In this document: in pieces, positions 8,221 through 16,741 of the stretch
Layout of the letters: every line of letters begins with the position of its first letter
Numbering within the stretch: the first letter of the stretch is position 1
Assembly (NCBI RefSeq): GCF_002950945.1
Contig: NZ_CP012673.1
Span: 8,136,501 to 8,200,500 of the forward strand
Source of the DNA: Sorangium cellulosum
GTDB taxonomy: Bacteria > Myxococcota_A > Polyangia > Polyangiales > Polyangiaceae
DNA: 64,000 nt
Direction: 5' to 3'
The notes under the pieces: model-generated
What the model was told of the DNA's origin: nothing
Seen by the model: the letters and a program-made list of their open reading frames with translations, nothing else
Databases searched by the model: none
Position numbers and translations under genes: made by a program

Positions 8221-8765
8221 CGGGGCGCGCGCCTTCCGAGCTGGGGGCGCGCCCTCCGTCCCGGGGGATACGTCCCCCGTCCCAAGGAGATGCATCGTCC
8301 GACCCCGAGCGCCGACACTTCCTGCCGGGGCCCTCTACCCCGGCCCCCCGCCGCGCATCTCCCGGCCCAGGCTTCCCCTCGCCGCCCGCCGGGTCTCCGC
8401 CGCCGGAGCGCGCGGCGCTTCCCCGAGCACACGCCGGCCGAAACTCACGCTCGGCCCAGAGACCGGGCAGGTGCTCCTCTCGCTGTCGCGCTCGCTCAAG
8501 AGCTTTCGCCAAAACAAGATCGTACGATCCCCGCCGCGCCGCGCGTCGCTCACGGCTCCCCGCCGACGACGGTTCCTCGATCCGAAGCGTTGGCCCGGAG
8601 GGAAGGCGTGCGTCACCTACCGCTACCGGGGCTACCGCGGCAAGCAGCCGGCTTCATCCCCTCCTGACGGCACCTGCCCCGGCATCCATCACGTAACGCC
8701 GCCGTTTCTCGGCGCGACGAGCCCGCGCCCTCCCGCAGCCCGCGCGCTCGGAGTACGATGCACGT

Positions 8766-9758
8766 ATGCCCGTGTACCGCTCGTCCGCCGCCGAGCACGC
8801 CGCGCCGGTCGCCATCGCGGCGCGGACCGACGTGGGGCGCCACCGCGAGCACAACGAGGACACCTTCCTGATCAGCGATCTCGCGCGCCGGCTCGCCCGC
8901 GGACCCGCCGCGGCGCCGGCGGCGCCAGCGCCGCCAGCCGCCCCGGCGGCCCAGGTTGCCGTGGAGCCGCCGCTGGCCCTCTCGCTCGCCGTCTACGACG
9001 GCTCGGGCGGGGCGTCCTCCCCCGACGCGGCGAGCCGGCTCGCGGCGCGCACGGTCCACGCCGTCCTCGCCCGGTCCGCGCCGCGGGCGAGCGACGCGCT
9101 CGAGCGCGGGCTGCTTGCGGCCCTCGCGGAGGCAGGGCGCGCCGTGCTCGACAACGCCCGCCGGAGCGCGCAGCACCGGAACAGCGGGACCACCGCCACC
9201 GTGGCTGCGCTGTGCGACGAGCGCCTGCTGCTCGCGCAGGTCGGCGACAGCCGGGCCTACCTCCTCCGCGGCGGCGAGCTCACGCAGATCACCCGCGATC
9301 AGACCCTCGTCCAGTCGCTGCTCGAGAGCGGCAAGATGAGGCCCGAGGAGGCCGCCACCTTCGAGCACCGCGGCGTCATGCTCCAGGCGCTCGGGCTGCG
9401 GGAGCACCTCAGCATCGCGCTCTCCGCCGTCGAGCTCCGCCGCGGCGACACGCTGCTGCTCTGCACCGACGGGCTGAGCGACCTCGTCGACGACCGGCAG
9501 ATCGCCGCGGCCCTGGACGCCCACCCCGAGCCGGCCGCGGCCGGAGCCGCGCTGATCGACGCCGCGCTCGGCGCCGGAGGCCGCGACAACGTGACCGTGC
9601 TGGTCGCGCGGTTCGACGGCGCCTGGCTCGCACCGCCGGCCAGCGGCGGCGCGCTCGCGATCGACGAGATCGCCCGATTCGATGGCCGGCGAACGCCCGG
9701 AAACGCCGGCTCAGGGGATCACGGCAGCGGCCGCCCCGGACCGCCCAGCCGCGGCTGA
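8766..9758 (+). CDS. PP2C-family Ser/Thr protein phosphatase
   Basis: The 330-residue cytoplasmic protein has the metal-dependent phosphatase motifs in order: RTDVGRHREHNEDTFLI (about 20-36), VYDGSGG, GTTATVAAL, VGDSRAYLL, LLCTDGLSDLV, and GGRDNVTVLVARF near 285. These supply the Asp residues that bind Mn/Mg. The usual DGMGGH is DGSGGA here, and an Ala/Pro-rich insert (about 45-68) interrupts the N-terminal part. Such enzymes reverse Hanks-type kinase phosphorylation, and several kinases lie in this window, but no kinase is adjacent. The start at ATG 8766 follows a GGAG about 15 bases upstream. Confidence 0.9.
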   Translation: MPVYRSSAAEHAAPVAIAARTDVGRHREHNEDTFLISDLARRLARGPAAAPAAPAPPAAPAAQVAVEPPLALSLAVYDGSGGASSPDAASRLAARTVHAVLARSAPRASDALERGLLAALAEAGRAVLDNARRSAQHRNSGTTATVAALCDERLLLAQVGDSRAYLLRGGELTQITRDQTLVQSLLESGKMRPEEAATFEHRGVMLQALGLREHLSIALSAVELRRGDTLLLCTDGLSDLVDDRQIAAALDAHPEPAAAGAALIDAALGAGGRDNVTVLVARFDGAWLAPPASGGALAIDEIARFDGRRTPGNAGSGDHGSGRPGPPSRG

Positions 9759-10032
9759 CCACGCCGCGGCCCGCGCGCCCCGAGCGAGATGTCCGGGAGC
9801 GCCAGAATCTACACAGCGGCTCAGCAGCGGTCTGCCTCATCCTCGACTGAGGAATTTTCCACGCTTTCACGCTGTGGACGGCCGGCGCGAACAACCGGCC
9901 TCGGCGCCCAAGGATCGCCCGCGGGCTTGCCTCCCGCGGCGATTTCAGCGATTCCACGCAAGGCGGAGGCGCACCTCGGGCGAGAGAGGGATGATGCGCG
10001 CCTCCTCGGTCTGAAGCGGAGGGTCATCGTTC

Positions 10033-10878
10033 ATGGAACAGCGCAACCTGGGGTTCACGGGCGAGGCGGTGCCGGTCGTCGGACAGGGCACCTGGCAGAT
10101 GGAAGGGGACGACGAGGCGGCCTGCATCGACGCCATCCGCCGCGGGATCGACGCGGGCATGACGCACATCGACACGGCCGAGATGTACGGCTCGGGCGCG
10201 GTCGAGTCGCTCGTGGGCAAGGCGATCGCGGGGCGCCGCGACGAGGTGTTCCTCGCCTCCAAGGTGCTGCCCACGAACGCGAGCTACGCCGGCACGCTCG
10301 CCGCCTGCGAGCGCAGCCTGAAGCGCCTCGGCACCGACCGGCTCGACCTCTACCTGCTCCACTGGCCCGGGTCGCACCCGCTCGAGGAGACGTTCCGCGC
10401 GTTCAAGGACCTCAGGGACCAGGGCAAGATCCGCTATTTCGGCGTCAGCAACTTCGACCAGGCGGAGCTCTCCCGGGCGATCGCGATCGCCGGCATGAAC
10501 GAGATCGCCTGCAACCAGGTGCTCTATCACCTGCTCGAGCGCGCGATCGAGCACCGGGTGCTGCCGCTCTGCGAGCGGCACAACATCGCCGTCGTCGCCT
10601 ACAGCCCCTTCGGATCGGGCCGGTTCCCGTCGCCGAGCACCCCGGCGGGCAAGGTGCTCGCGTCGATCGCGGCCGCCCACGGCGCGACGCCCTGGCAGGT
10701 GGCGCTGCGCTTCCTGCTCCGCCGCCGGTCGGTCCTCGTGATCCCGAAGGCCGCGCGCGCCGCGCACGCGCTCGACAACGCGGCCGCGGGCGATCTCCAG
10801 CTCACCCCCGAGGACATCGCCCGGATCGAGACCGCGTTCCCGCTCCGCCAGGATCGCGGCGTGCTGCCGACGCTGTAG
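10033..10878 (+). CDS. Aldo/keto reductase
   Basis: The 281-residue protein has the AKR catalytic tetrad Asp47, Tyr52 (DTAEMYG), Lys77 (LASKVL) and His110 (LLHWPG). SNFDQAEL and VIPKAAR follow in the positions of the strand-6 and NADPH phosphate-binding segments. It should reduce an aldehyde or ketone with NADPH in the cytoplasm. It resembles the short DkgA/YtbE-like branch. The start at ATG 10033 fits the conserved RNLGFTGEAVPVVGQGTW opening. The gene stands alone on + and no partner indicates the substrate. Confidence 0.9.
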   Translation: MEQRNLGFTGEAVPVVGQGTWQMEGDDEAACIDAIRRGIDAGMTHIDTAEMYGSGAVESLVGKAIAGRRDEVFLASKVLPTNASYAGTLAACERSLKRLGTDRLDLYLLHWPGSHPLEETFRAFKDLRDQGKIRYFGVSNFDQAELSRAIAIAGMNEIACNQVLYHLLERAIEHRVLPLCERHNIAVVAYSPFGSGRFPSPSTPAGKVLASIAAAHGATPWQVALRFLLRRRSVLVIPKAARAAHALDNAAAGDLQLTPEDIARIETAFPLRQDRGVLPTL

Positions 10879-10962
10879 GGCGCCGCGAGCGGCCTTCACC
10901 TGGCCCGCCGCGAGGAGCGCTCTTCGCTCCTCGCCTGTCGCCGGACGTGACATGATGAGCGC

Positions 10963-11760
10963 ATGCGACCGACGAACTTGGTGTCATTGCTCCTGGGTCT
11001 GCTCCTCGCCGCCTGCGACGGCACCGTCGAGACCCCGCCCGGCGGCGGCGGAGCGGGCGGCGGTGGCGGCGACGGCGGCGCGGACAGTTCCAGCGGCTCG
11101 GCCACCGGCGGCGGAGGTGGCGGCGACGGCGGCAACACGCCGGTCGCCTGCGGCGGGCGCGCCGGCGCGACGTGCGACGCCGCGACGGAGTACTGCGATC
11201 ACCCCGACGACCTGTGCGGCAGGGCCGACGGCGAGGGCCGGTGCTCCGCCCGGCCCGAGGTCTGTCCGGCGGATTGCCCGGGCGTCTGCGGGTGTGATGG
11301 CCAGTTCTATTGCAATACATGCGCTGCGCACGGGGCCGGCGTGGACGTCCTGGCGGGGGACTCCTGCATGGCCGGCGGGGAGTACTCGGCGTTCTACTGG
11401 CCCGGCGGGCTCGATCACGTCGTCGTGCGCAAGGCCGATGAGGCGGCGGACCGGTGCGTGCTGCTCTACCTCGATGCGCCGGCCGAGAACGCGGCCGGCC
11501 TGGACCTCGTGGTCCCGGAGGGCTGGGGCGTGTCGCGCGCGCTCGTCTCGGACCGGGCGGCGGATTGCAAGGGCTCGGCCATGGCGCCCTCCGGCACGGC
11601 CGTGAACGCGACCGCCGCCACCGGGAGCGTGTCGTGGACCGACACGGGGGCGATCGCCCCGTGCACCGTCGACGTGGACGTCTCGCTCACGTTCCCGGAG
11701 GCGCCCGCGACCGAGCGCCTGCGCGCGACCGGCGTGGCCGTCGAGGGCGCTTGCCCGTAA
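10963..11760 (+). CDS. Lipoprotein with Kazal-like Cys domain
   Basis: The 265-residue protein opens with a lipoprotein signal ending LLAAC (Cys18), then a Gly/Ser-rich linker to about residue 58. A Cys-dense segment follows (about 63-125: CGGRAGATCDAATEYC, CPADCPGVCGCDGQFYCNTC). Its C-GCDG-x-x-Y-x-N-C core is that of Kazal-type protease-inhibitor and follistatin-like modules. The C-terminal half is a beta-rich domain of unknown type. Myxobacteria carry many surface lipoproteins with this layout; inhibition of a protease is possible but not shown. It may form a pair with the next lipoprotein gene, 236 bases on. Confidence 0.8.
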   Translation: MRPTNLVSLLLGLLLAACDGTVETPPGGGGAGGGGGDGGADSSSGSATGGGGGGDGGNTPVACGGRAGATCDAATEYCDHPDDLCGRADGEGRCSARPEVCPADCPGVCGCDGQFYCNTCAAHGAGVDVLAGDSCMAGGEYSAFYWPGGLDHVVVRKADEAADRCVLLYLDAPAENAAGLDLVVPEGWGVSRALVSDRAADCKGSAMAPSGTAVNATAATGSVSWTDTGAIAPCTVDVDVSLTFPEAPATERLRATGVAVEGACP

Positions 11761-11768
11761 CGCGACGA

Positions 11769-11851
11769 GCGGGTTGAACCCGCCTGCGCCGGCGAGGTCC
11801 GCAGGCCGGGTGGCGCGAAAACACAACCGAATGGCGCGTTCGTGAACGCGC
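11769..11851. repeat. Palindromes after the Kazal-like lipoprotein gene
   Basis: A 15-base palindrome GCGGGTTGAACCCGC (11769-11783) lies 8 bases after the stop, and GCGCGTTC-GT-GAACGCGC follows at 11834-11851. The first could act as a terminator stem but has no T-run. It is one of five GGGTTGAACCC-type palindromes in intergenic DNA of this window. Confidence 0.6.
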
Positions 11852-11996
11852 GCCCTGCGCCCTGCGCGTACACCTCCTCACGACGATAGCGCGACGGGCG
11901 AGCCCCGCGCTCACCCCGGCCTCGCGCCGACCCGCTGCGGCGGGCGGGCGCCGGGCCGCGCCTGCGCGCCATCACAACGAGGGAGTTTAAGAGATC

Positions 11997-12392
11997 ATGC
12001 TGAAGAACATCTTGATTGCTCTCGGCCTCGCCACCTCTCTTGTCGCCTGCATGGCCGAGCCGATCGAATCGGCACCTGAGGCCGAGGAGGCCGCCGGCGA
12101 AGAGGTCGTGGGCACCGCCGAGCAGGCGCTGCCGTCGACCGGCTTCACCCGAACGTATTACAGCGACAGCACGTTCAAGACCGCGATCGGCACCGAGACC
12201 CGGGACTGCGACCCCGATTACAACGATATGTTCGGAGAGGCGTCGAGGTACTACAAGACGTATCGCTACGCCTGCCCTGGCAGCAGCATGCCCGGGCTGC
12301 CCTCGACGAACTGTTACATCTGCTACGACAACGCGCCCCCCGGCGGCCCGCCGTCCGTGGCGTGTGTCGGCTCCTCGTGCCCGGCCTTCTGA
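11997..12392 (+). CDS. Small Cys-containing lipoprotein
   Basis: The 131-residue precursor starts MLKNILIALGLATSLVAC, a lipoprotein signal with lipidation Cys18. An acidic linker (about 20-45) leads to a compact Tyr/Cys-rich domain (TRTYYSDSTFKTAIGTETRDC, YKTYRYACPGSS, NCYICYDNAP). The YYSD-x(n)-VG-type opening of that domain recalls the small DUF6289-like exported proteins, but this is only a resemblance. The ATG at 11997 has GAGGGAG about 15 bases upstream. Its function is unknown. Confidence 0.75.
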   Translation: MLKNILIALGLATSLVACMAEPIESAPEAEEAAGEEVVGTAEQALPSTGFTRTYYSDSTFKTAIGTETRDCDPDYNDMFGEASRYYKTYRYACPGSSMPGLPSTNCYICYDNAPPGGPPSVACVGSSCPAF

Positions 12393-12754
12393 GCGGCCGC
12401 GTTCATCGTACCCCCCGGGGGTCGGCGGGTCCGCGGGCTCGACGTTCGACGGAAAGCTGAAGACACCGCGCGGCTCGGCCCCGGCCCCCCCGGCGGTGCG
12501 CCGAGCTGCGCCAGCTTCCATGACTCAGATTGGCACCGTCATGACACCGGCACCAGGGGCGGCGGTGGCCCACACGCGCCGATGAGCTCGGCGCGGGGTG
12601 CGCCGCGCCGCGCGCCTGCTCCGGAGAACACGCCGAGGTGCGGCCCCCGGAGGGCGTTGGGGGCGGCTCGCGCCGAGCGCGACGGTCCCGGCCGGGCACA
12701 TGGCATGTCGAGTGCTCACGTCCGACCGACAGACCTAGCTCTGTTCGGGACGCG
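12393..12754. other. Intergenic region before the AraC-type regulator
   Basis: These 362 bases contain no supported gene. An in-frame upstream start for the regulator exists at 12638, but its added 39 residues are Arg/Pro-rich and unlike the protein. No terminator or clear promoter was recognised. Confidence 0.5.
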
Positions 12755-13615
12755 ATGTGTTCTCTTGACGAGCTGACCAACGCCTCCAGCATCGACGAGC
12801 TCTTGGCCGAGCCGATCGGCAAGTACTTCGTCGACCCCACGTTCGTCTACTGGTACCCCGAGCGCACCTTCAAGGGGTTCTCGCTCTGGGGGCGGCCGAG
12901 CGCCGACGACATCGAGCGCCTCAATCGGCTGAACGACGCGGTGCTCACGCCCCACGGCGGCCGTCACGTGTCGTTCGTCGACCTCCAGGGCCTCGAGGGC
13001 GCCGACCCGGGGGCGTTCGCGTCGATGGCGGCTTACCTCTCGGCGCGCTGGCAGCCCTTTCGCGAGCTGGTCATACGGCAGGCGCTGGTGCGGCCGCCGG
13101 GCTTCGCCGGCGCCGTGGTCTCCGGCTTTTATGAGGTCCTGAAGCCTTCGTTCCCGGTCGCGGTGTTCGACGGCATCGGCGAGGCGCTCGCCTGGCTCGG
13201 CCAGGGCGATCACGAGGCGCTGGTCGGGCGCTTGATCGGGCTGCGAGACCAGGCCGGCGGAGCCGCGGGCGTGCTCGGCTCGCTCCGGCGCTTGCTCTGC
13301 GCGTCGCCCTGTCGGCCCACCCTGGCCGAGGCGGCGCGCGCGCTCCACCTCTCCGATCGCTCGTTGCAGCGGCACCTGCGGCGAGCCGGCACGACCTTCC
13401 AGGCGGAGGTGAACGCCGCGCGGGTGCGCGTCGCTCAGGGGAAGATGCTCGCGGGCGACGACAGCCTGACGGCCATCGCGATCGACGTGGGCTGCGCGTC
13501 GGCGCAGCACTTCAGCGCGATGTTCCGCAAGGCAACGGGGCAGAGCCCCAGCTCGTGGCGGGCGCGGGCGCGCGGCGCGCGCCGCGGCGCCGAGCCCAAG
13601 AGCGTCGCGGCGTAA
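12755..13615 (+). CDS. AraC-family transcription regulator
   Basis: The 286-residue protein, taken from ATG 12755, ends in a typical AraC/XylS DNA-binding domain (about 190-275). Its first helix-turn-helix is LAEAARALHLSDRSLQRHLRRAG and the second ends TAIAIDVGCASAQHFSAMFRKATGQSPSSWR, the conserved family signature. The N-terminal 180 residues do not look like a cupin-type arabinose-binding domain and may sense another signal. Adjacent genes are lipoproteins, and no operator was found, so targets are unknown. Confidence 0.85.
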   Translation: MCSLDELTNASSIDELLAEPIGKYFVDPTFVYWYPERTFKGFSLWGRPSADDIERLNRLNDAVLTPHGGRHVSFVDLQGLEGADPGAFASMAAYLSARWQPFRELVIRQALVRPPGFAGAVVSGFYEVLKPSFPVAVFDGIGEALAWLGQGDHEALVGRLIGLRDQAGGAAGVLGSLRRLLCASPCRPTLAEAARALHLSDRSLQRHLRRAGTTFQAEVNAARVRVAQGKMLAGDDSLTAIAIDVGCASAQHFSAMFRKATGQSPSSWRARARGARRGAEPKSVAA

Positions 13616-13773
13616 ACCGGCCGGCGGTCAGCGGCGCGGCGCCGCGTCGTGGCGGATCACGCGCTGTCCCCTGCGGGGCTACGACGCGGTGCAGGTCGCC
13701 GTGGTTGCGCGATCCGGAGGACGGGGGAAGCGCGTCGAAGGGAGAGCGGGAGGGAGCCGCAGCGAACCCTCGA

Positions 13774-15249
13774 TTACCGGGTTCCTGGCCTCTTCCCGCC
13801 CCCTCTCCCCTTCTCCGCCGCCGCGAGCCGCCGCCGCGCGTCGTCCAGCGCCGCCTGGCTCGCGTGCCCCTTCGGGAGCGCCTCGTACCCGGCCACCTCC
13901 TCGCGCAGCGTCGCGATCTGCTCCGCGCTCCGCCCGAGCTTCGCCTGGATCTCGGCGCGCAGCTTCAGGTAACGCAGCCGGCGCGGCCCGTAGGCGCGCG
14001 CGATCGCGCGGTCCACCGCGGCGAGCGCCTCCTCCTCGCGGCCCATCACGTGCAGCACCTGCGCGAGCCGGGCGGGCGGCTCGTACGACGCGGGCATCTG
14101 CACCTCGCGCTGCTTCAGCATCGCGACCGCCTCGTCGCCGCGCGAGAGCGCCTGGTACGCCGTGGCCCGGCCGTAGTCGTACGCGGCGGCCGCCTCGGGC
14201 GTCTTCGCCTCGCTCGCGGCCCGCTCCAGCACCGCGAGCTTCGCCTCGTTCGCCGCGCGGGCGCCGGCCGCGTCGCCGAGCGCCGCGAGCCCCTCGGCGA
14301 GCAGGCCCCACGCGTCCGCCCGGTCGTCCGCGCTCGCGTCCGCCGGCGGGCGCTCCACGATCTGCCGCAGCCGGGCGACCGCCGCCTCGCGCGCGGCCCG
14401 CTGCGCGCCCACGTCGGGGAGCGCGGCCGCGCAGGAGAGCAGGAGGCTCGAGAAATCCGCGGGCAGCGCCGCGCCCTTCACCTCGCCGACGTGCGCCTTG
14501 CCGAGGTCCACACACGCCGCGGCGTCCTTCTTCCGGTAGAGCGTCGACAGCAGGCCAAGCAACGCGTCGCTGCGCCGCGGCCAGGCCTTGCCCCCCTGCG
14601 CCAGGGCGCGCTGGTAGGCGGGCACCGCGGCCGCGTAATCGCCGGCGCTCTGGGCCCGCTTCGCCTCGACCAGCAGGCGGTTCGGGTCGCCCGCCGGCAG
14701 CGCCGCGGCCGCCTGGGCGTCGAGCGCCTGGAGCGACTCGCGGAACAGATCGCGCAGCTCCTGCACCGAGGCCGCGCCCCGCCAGAGCCCGACCACCTCC
14801 CCGTTCGCCGGCTCGAGCACGAAGAACGTCGGCCACACGGTCACCTCGTGCCGCTCCAGGAAAGGCGCGTTCTCAGGACGGTCCGTGTCGATGTCGGCGA
14901 ACACGATGCGATCCGCGAACGGGCGGAGCGACGGATCCGTCAGCACGTAATGCTTCATGCTCAGGCAGGTGTGGCACCAGGGCGCCCACGCATCGACGAA
15001 CAGCGCCTTGCCCTCGGCCCGGGCCTTCTCGCGCGCCCGGGGCAGGTCGTCGCTGATGAACTCGAGCGGCGGCCGCGCCGCGCTCGGCTCCGGCTTTTCG
15101 GCCGGCGCGGCGGCGGTGGGCTGTGCGGCGGTCGCGGGCTGCGCGGCGGCCGCGGGCGACGGCGCGCGCGGCGGCGGCTCGGGGGCGCAGCCGGCGAGGG
15201 CGACGAGGGCGGCGGAGAGGAGCGCGGGGAATGAGGCCGGGGGACGCAC
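13774..15249 (-). CDS. Lipoprotein with thioredoxin fold and TPR-like repeats
   Basis: The 491-residue precursor has a lipobox LVALAGC (Cys21) and a Pro/Ala linker to about residue 60. A thioredoxin domain follows with WAPWCHTC (Cys92, Cys95) and the cis-Pro segment VTVWPTFFVLEP, close to the DsbD C-terminal type. Residues about 195-470 are Ala-rich helical pairs (for example AQSAGDYAAAVPAYQRALAQ and RLAQVLHVMGREEEALAAVDRAIARA) consistent with TPRs. It probably acts as a periplasmic thiol-disulfide reductase or oxidase docked to partners by the repeats. The gene stands alone. Confidence 0.85.
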   Translation of the reverse strand: MRPPASFPALLSAALVALAGCAPEPPPRAPSPAAAAQPATAAQPTAAAPAEKPEPSAARPPLEFISDDLPRAREKARAEGKALFVDAWAPWCHTCLSMKHYVLTDPSLRPFADRIVFADIDTDRPENAPFLERHEVTVWPTFFVLEPANGEVVGLWRGAASVQELRDLFRESLQALDAQAAAALPAGDPNRLLVEAKRAQSAGDYAAAVPAYQRALAQGGKAWPRRSDALLGLLSTLYRKKDAAACVDLGKAHVGEVKGAALPADFSSLLLSCAAALPDVGAQRAAREAAVARLRQIVERPPADASADDRADAWGLLAEGLAALGDAAGARAANEAKLAVLERAASEAKTPEAAAAYDYGRATAYQALSRGDEAVAMLKQREVQMPASYEPPARLAQVLHVMGREEEALAAVDRAIARAYGPRRLRYLKLRAEIQAKLGRSAEQIATLREEVAGYEALPKGHASQAALDDARRRLAAAEKGRGGGKRPGTR

Positions 15250-15362
15250 GCCGGCATCCTAGCCTGCTCGCCGAAGCCACGACAGCGATTCACGAGGGTG
15301 CTGGTACGTTGTCGCCCATCGCGATCGCGACGCCCGTTCCAGCGCGGGCGAGGACGAGGCCG

Positions 15363-15836
15363 TTACCCCGCTCGCGGCCACCAGGCGTTGGGGCAGTCCT
15401 CCTCGGCGTCGACCGCCTTCATGCGCAGCACACACCCGCAGGTCGAGCGTCCCTGCTCCCGGTGAACCTCGAGCAGCCTCCCGCAGGTGTACACGTCGTC
15501 GCCGCGCATCACCGCGAGGCCGCCGGGGCATCTCCGGCAGACGGAGAGCCTCGCCTCCACCTCCGGGCGCGGCAACAGCCCGACGCCCAGCGAGGTCCTG
15601 AGCACGGACAGGGCCCCGTGGGCGGCGGCCCGCGCGCGCGTGATCGCCCCGGAGAAGCGGCTCACCTCCACGTCCGTGTCCCAGGGGATGCCGTGCGGGC
15701 ATTCGAAGTCGACCTCCCCTCCAGGGACCTCGAAGTCCTGCAGGACGGCCAGCCGGAACTTGCGCCCGCTCTCCCGGTCGCGACAGAGCCGGCAGTGCCC
15801 GCCGGACTGGCACGCTGCGGTGTCGGCGTATCTCAT
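15363..15836 (-). CDS. Cys-rich, probably zinc-binding protein of unknown function
   Basis: The 157-residue soluble protein carries Cys/His clusters spaced like metal sites: HCRLCRDRESGRKFR, FECPHGIPW, SVCRRCPGG, YTCGRLLEV and STCGCVLRM. No family is recognised. The first half resembles short zinc-ribbon modules found beside phage or defence genes, but that is an impression only. It lies 111 bases downstream of, and on the same strand as, the small beta protein gene, so the two may be cotranscribed. Both are divergent from a caspase-like protease gene. Confidence 0.65.
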   Translation of the reverse strand: MRYADTAACQSGGHCRLCRDRESGRKFRLAVLQDFEVPGGEVDFECPHGIPWDTDVEVSRFSGAITRARAAAHGALSVLRTSLGVGLLPRPEVEARLSVCRRCPGGLAVMRGDDVYTCGRLLEVHREQGRSTCGCVLRMKAVDAEEDCPNAWWPRAG

Positions 15837-15947
15837 CGATCATCCTCCGCGCAGGGGTCGACGGCGTGGAGGACGAGGAGCCGCGGCGCCGCAGCGCGCG
15901 CCGCCCCTCGCCCTCCACGCTCGCCAGCTCGCCGAGAGGGGCGAGCC

Positions 15948-16370
15948 TCAGATGTTGTCCTTGAGGCCCACCGAGATCGTGTCCTGCGTGCCGTTCAGGA
16001 TGCTCAGGTCGACCTTGACCGCCCCGTTGATGTTGCCGTCGCCCTTCTCGAAGTGATCGCGCGGGATCGCGACCGTCATGCTGGAGGGCGTGAACCGCGG
16101 ATCCGGCGTGTCCCCCCTCATCACCGTGAAGGAGAGCTCGAAGTACCCGGTGTCGGTGGCGCAGAGATCGCCGCCGGTCGAGGTGTTCTTGTTCTCGATG
16201 TAACCGCTGAAGGTCGGCTCGGCCGGCGTGAGCCGGGTGTTGAAGGCGTCGACTCCGGGCGCGCCCGCGCCCCCGGCGCTCTGGGGATAGAGGCAGTGCT
16301 TGCGCACCACCGCCACCTGGATGTTGTAGGGAGAGAAGTTGTTGATCGTCATGTTGGCGCCGTGTCCCAT
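15948..16370 (-). CDS. Small beta-type protein of unknown function, divergent from caspase gene
   Basis: The 140-residue protein starts at ATG 16370 with a GAGGAGA ribosome site; longer frames upstream only read through intergenic repeats. There is no signal peptide. The sequence (MTINNFSPYNIQVAVV, SGYIENKNTS, TGYFELSFTVMRGD, VKVDLSILNGTQDTISVGL) alternates polar and hydrophobic residues as in a beta sandwich. Two Cys (HCLYP, DLCATD) could pair. No family is recognised. Its divergent position to the caspase gene, 371 bases away, suggests a functional link such as a partner or substrate, which is inference. Confidence 0.65.
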   Translation of the reverse strand: MGHGANMTINNFSPYNIQVAVVRKHCLYPQSAGGAGAPGVDAFNTRLTPAEPTFSGYIENKNTSTGGDLCATDTGYFELSFTVMRGDTPDPRFTPSSMTVAIPRDHFEKGDGNINGAVKVDLSILNGTQDTISVGLKDNI

Positions 16371-16741
16371 GGTGTTCTCCTCGTGCTTTGCTGTCGGTAT
16401 CGCAGCGTCGGCCGCGCTCGTCGCGGCGTCCGCTGCCGGTGAGAGCCCATTGCAGGAGGGGTGCCAGCGCGCGCTCCCTTGTTTCACTGCTGCCGCGAGC
16501 GTCACGCGCTGTGCGCGCCGTGTGCGCCCACCAGGCGCACACCGGCCGCACGCCAGCCGCACGCCGGCCGCACACCGGCCGCATGCACACACGCCGCACA
16601 CCTCGCCCGGCCCGGGATGCGGTCGCGACGACGCCGCCCTCCGGTGGTATGCGCGTTGCTGCGCGCCTTGCTGGACGACCGCCGGCGTTCGATGATGGCC
16701 GGCGAGTTCCCAGCGGCCCTCACGACCTCACGGAGAAGACC
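16371..16741. promoter_or_regulatory. Divergent promoter region with 11-base tandem repeats
   Basis: This region must hold the promoters of the small beta protein gene and of the caspase-like gene. The only visible structure is four 11-base tandem units at 16537-16580 and the GGAGAAG ribosome site before 16742. The repeat period is close to one turn of DNA. Confidence 0.45.
16537..16580. repeat. Four 11-base tandem repeats GCAC(A/G)CC(A/G)GCC
   Basis: Units start at 16537, 16548, 16559 and 16570 and read GCACACCGGCC, GCACGCCAGCC, GCACGCCGGCC and GCACACCGGCC. A looser GCATGCACACAC follows. Confidence 0.85.

Larger units (their letters stand above)
7772..8765. other. About 1 kb of C-rich sequence without a credible gene
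   Basis: Between the array and the phosphatase gene the plus strand is very C-rich. Long frames exist on both strands but encode only Pro/Arg/Ser- or Gly/Arg/Trp-rich low-complexity sequence, overlap the array and lack ribosome sites. Apart from the putative leader and the tandem repeat at 8139-8220, nothing was recognised. Confidence 0.6.

Noticed and set aside
7739..8512. Long minus-strand open frame rich in Gly, Arg and Trp
   Set aside because: It overlaps the CRISPR array and leader, is low-complexity, has no ribosome site and no domain; high GC explains the open frame.
12638..12754. N-terminal extension of the AraC-type regulator
   Set aside because: The extra 39 residues are Arg/Pro-rich and unlike the family; ATG 12755 is preferred.
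15319..15330. Palindrome TCGCGATCGCGA after the thioredoxin-TPR gene
   Set aside because: A GC-rich short palindrome without T-run or repeats nearby; chance is a sufficient explanation.
16388..16741. N-terminal extension of the caspase-like protein
   Set aside because: It reads through 11-base intergenic repeats; ATG 16742 has a ribosome site.
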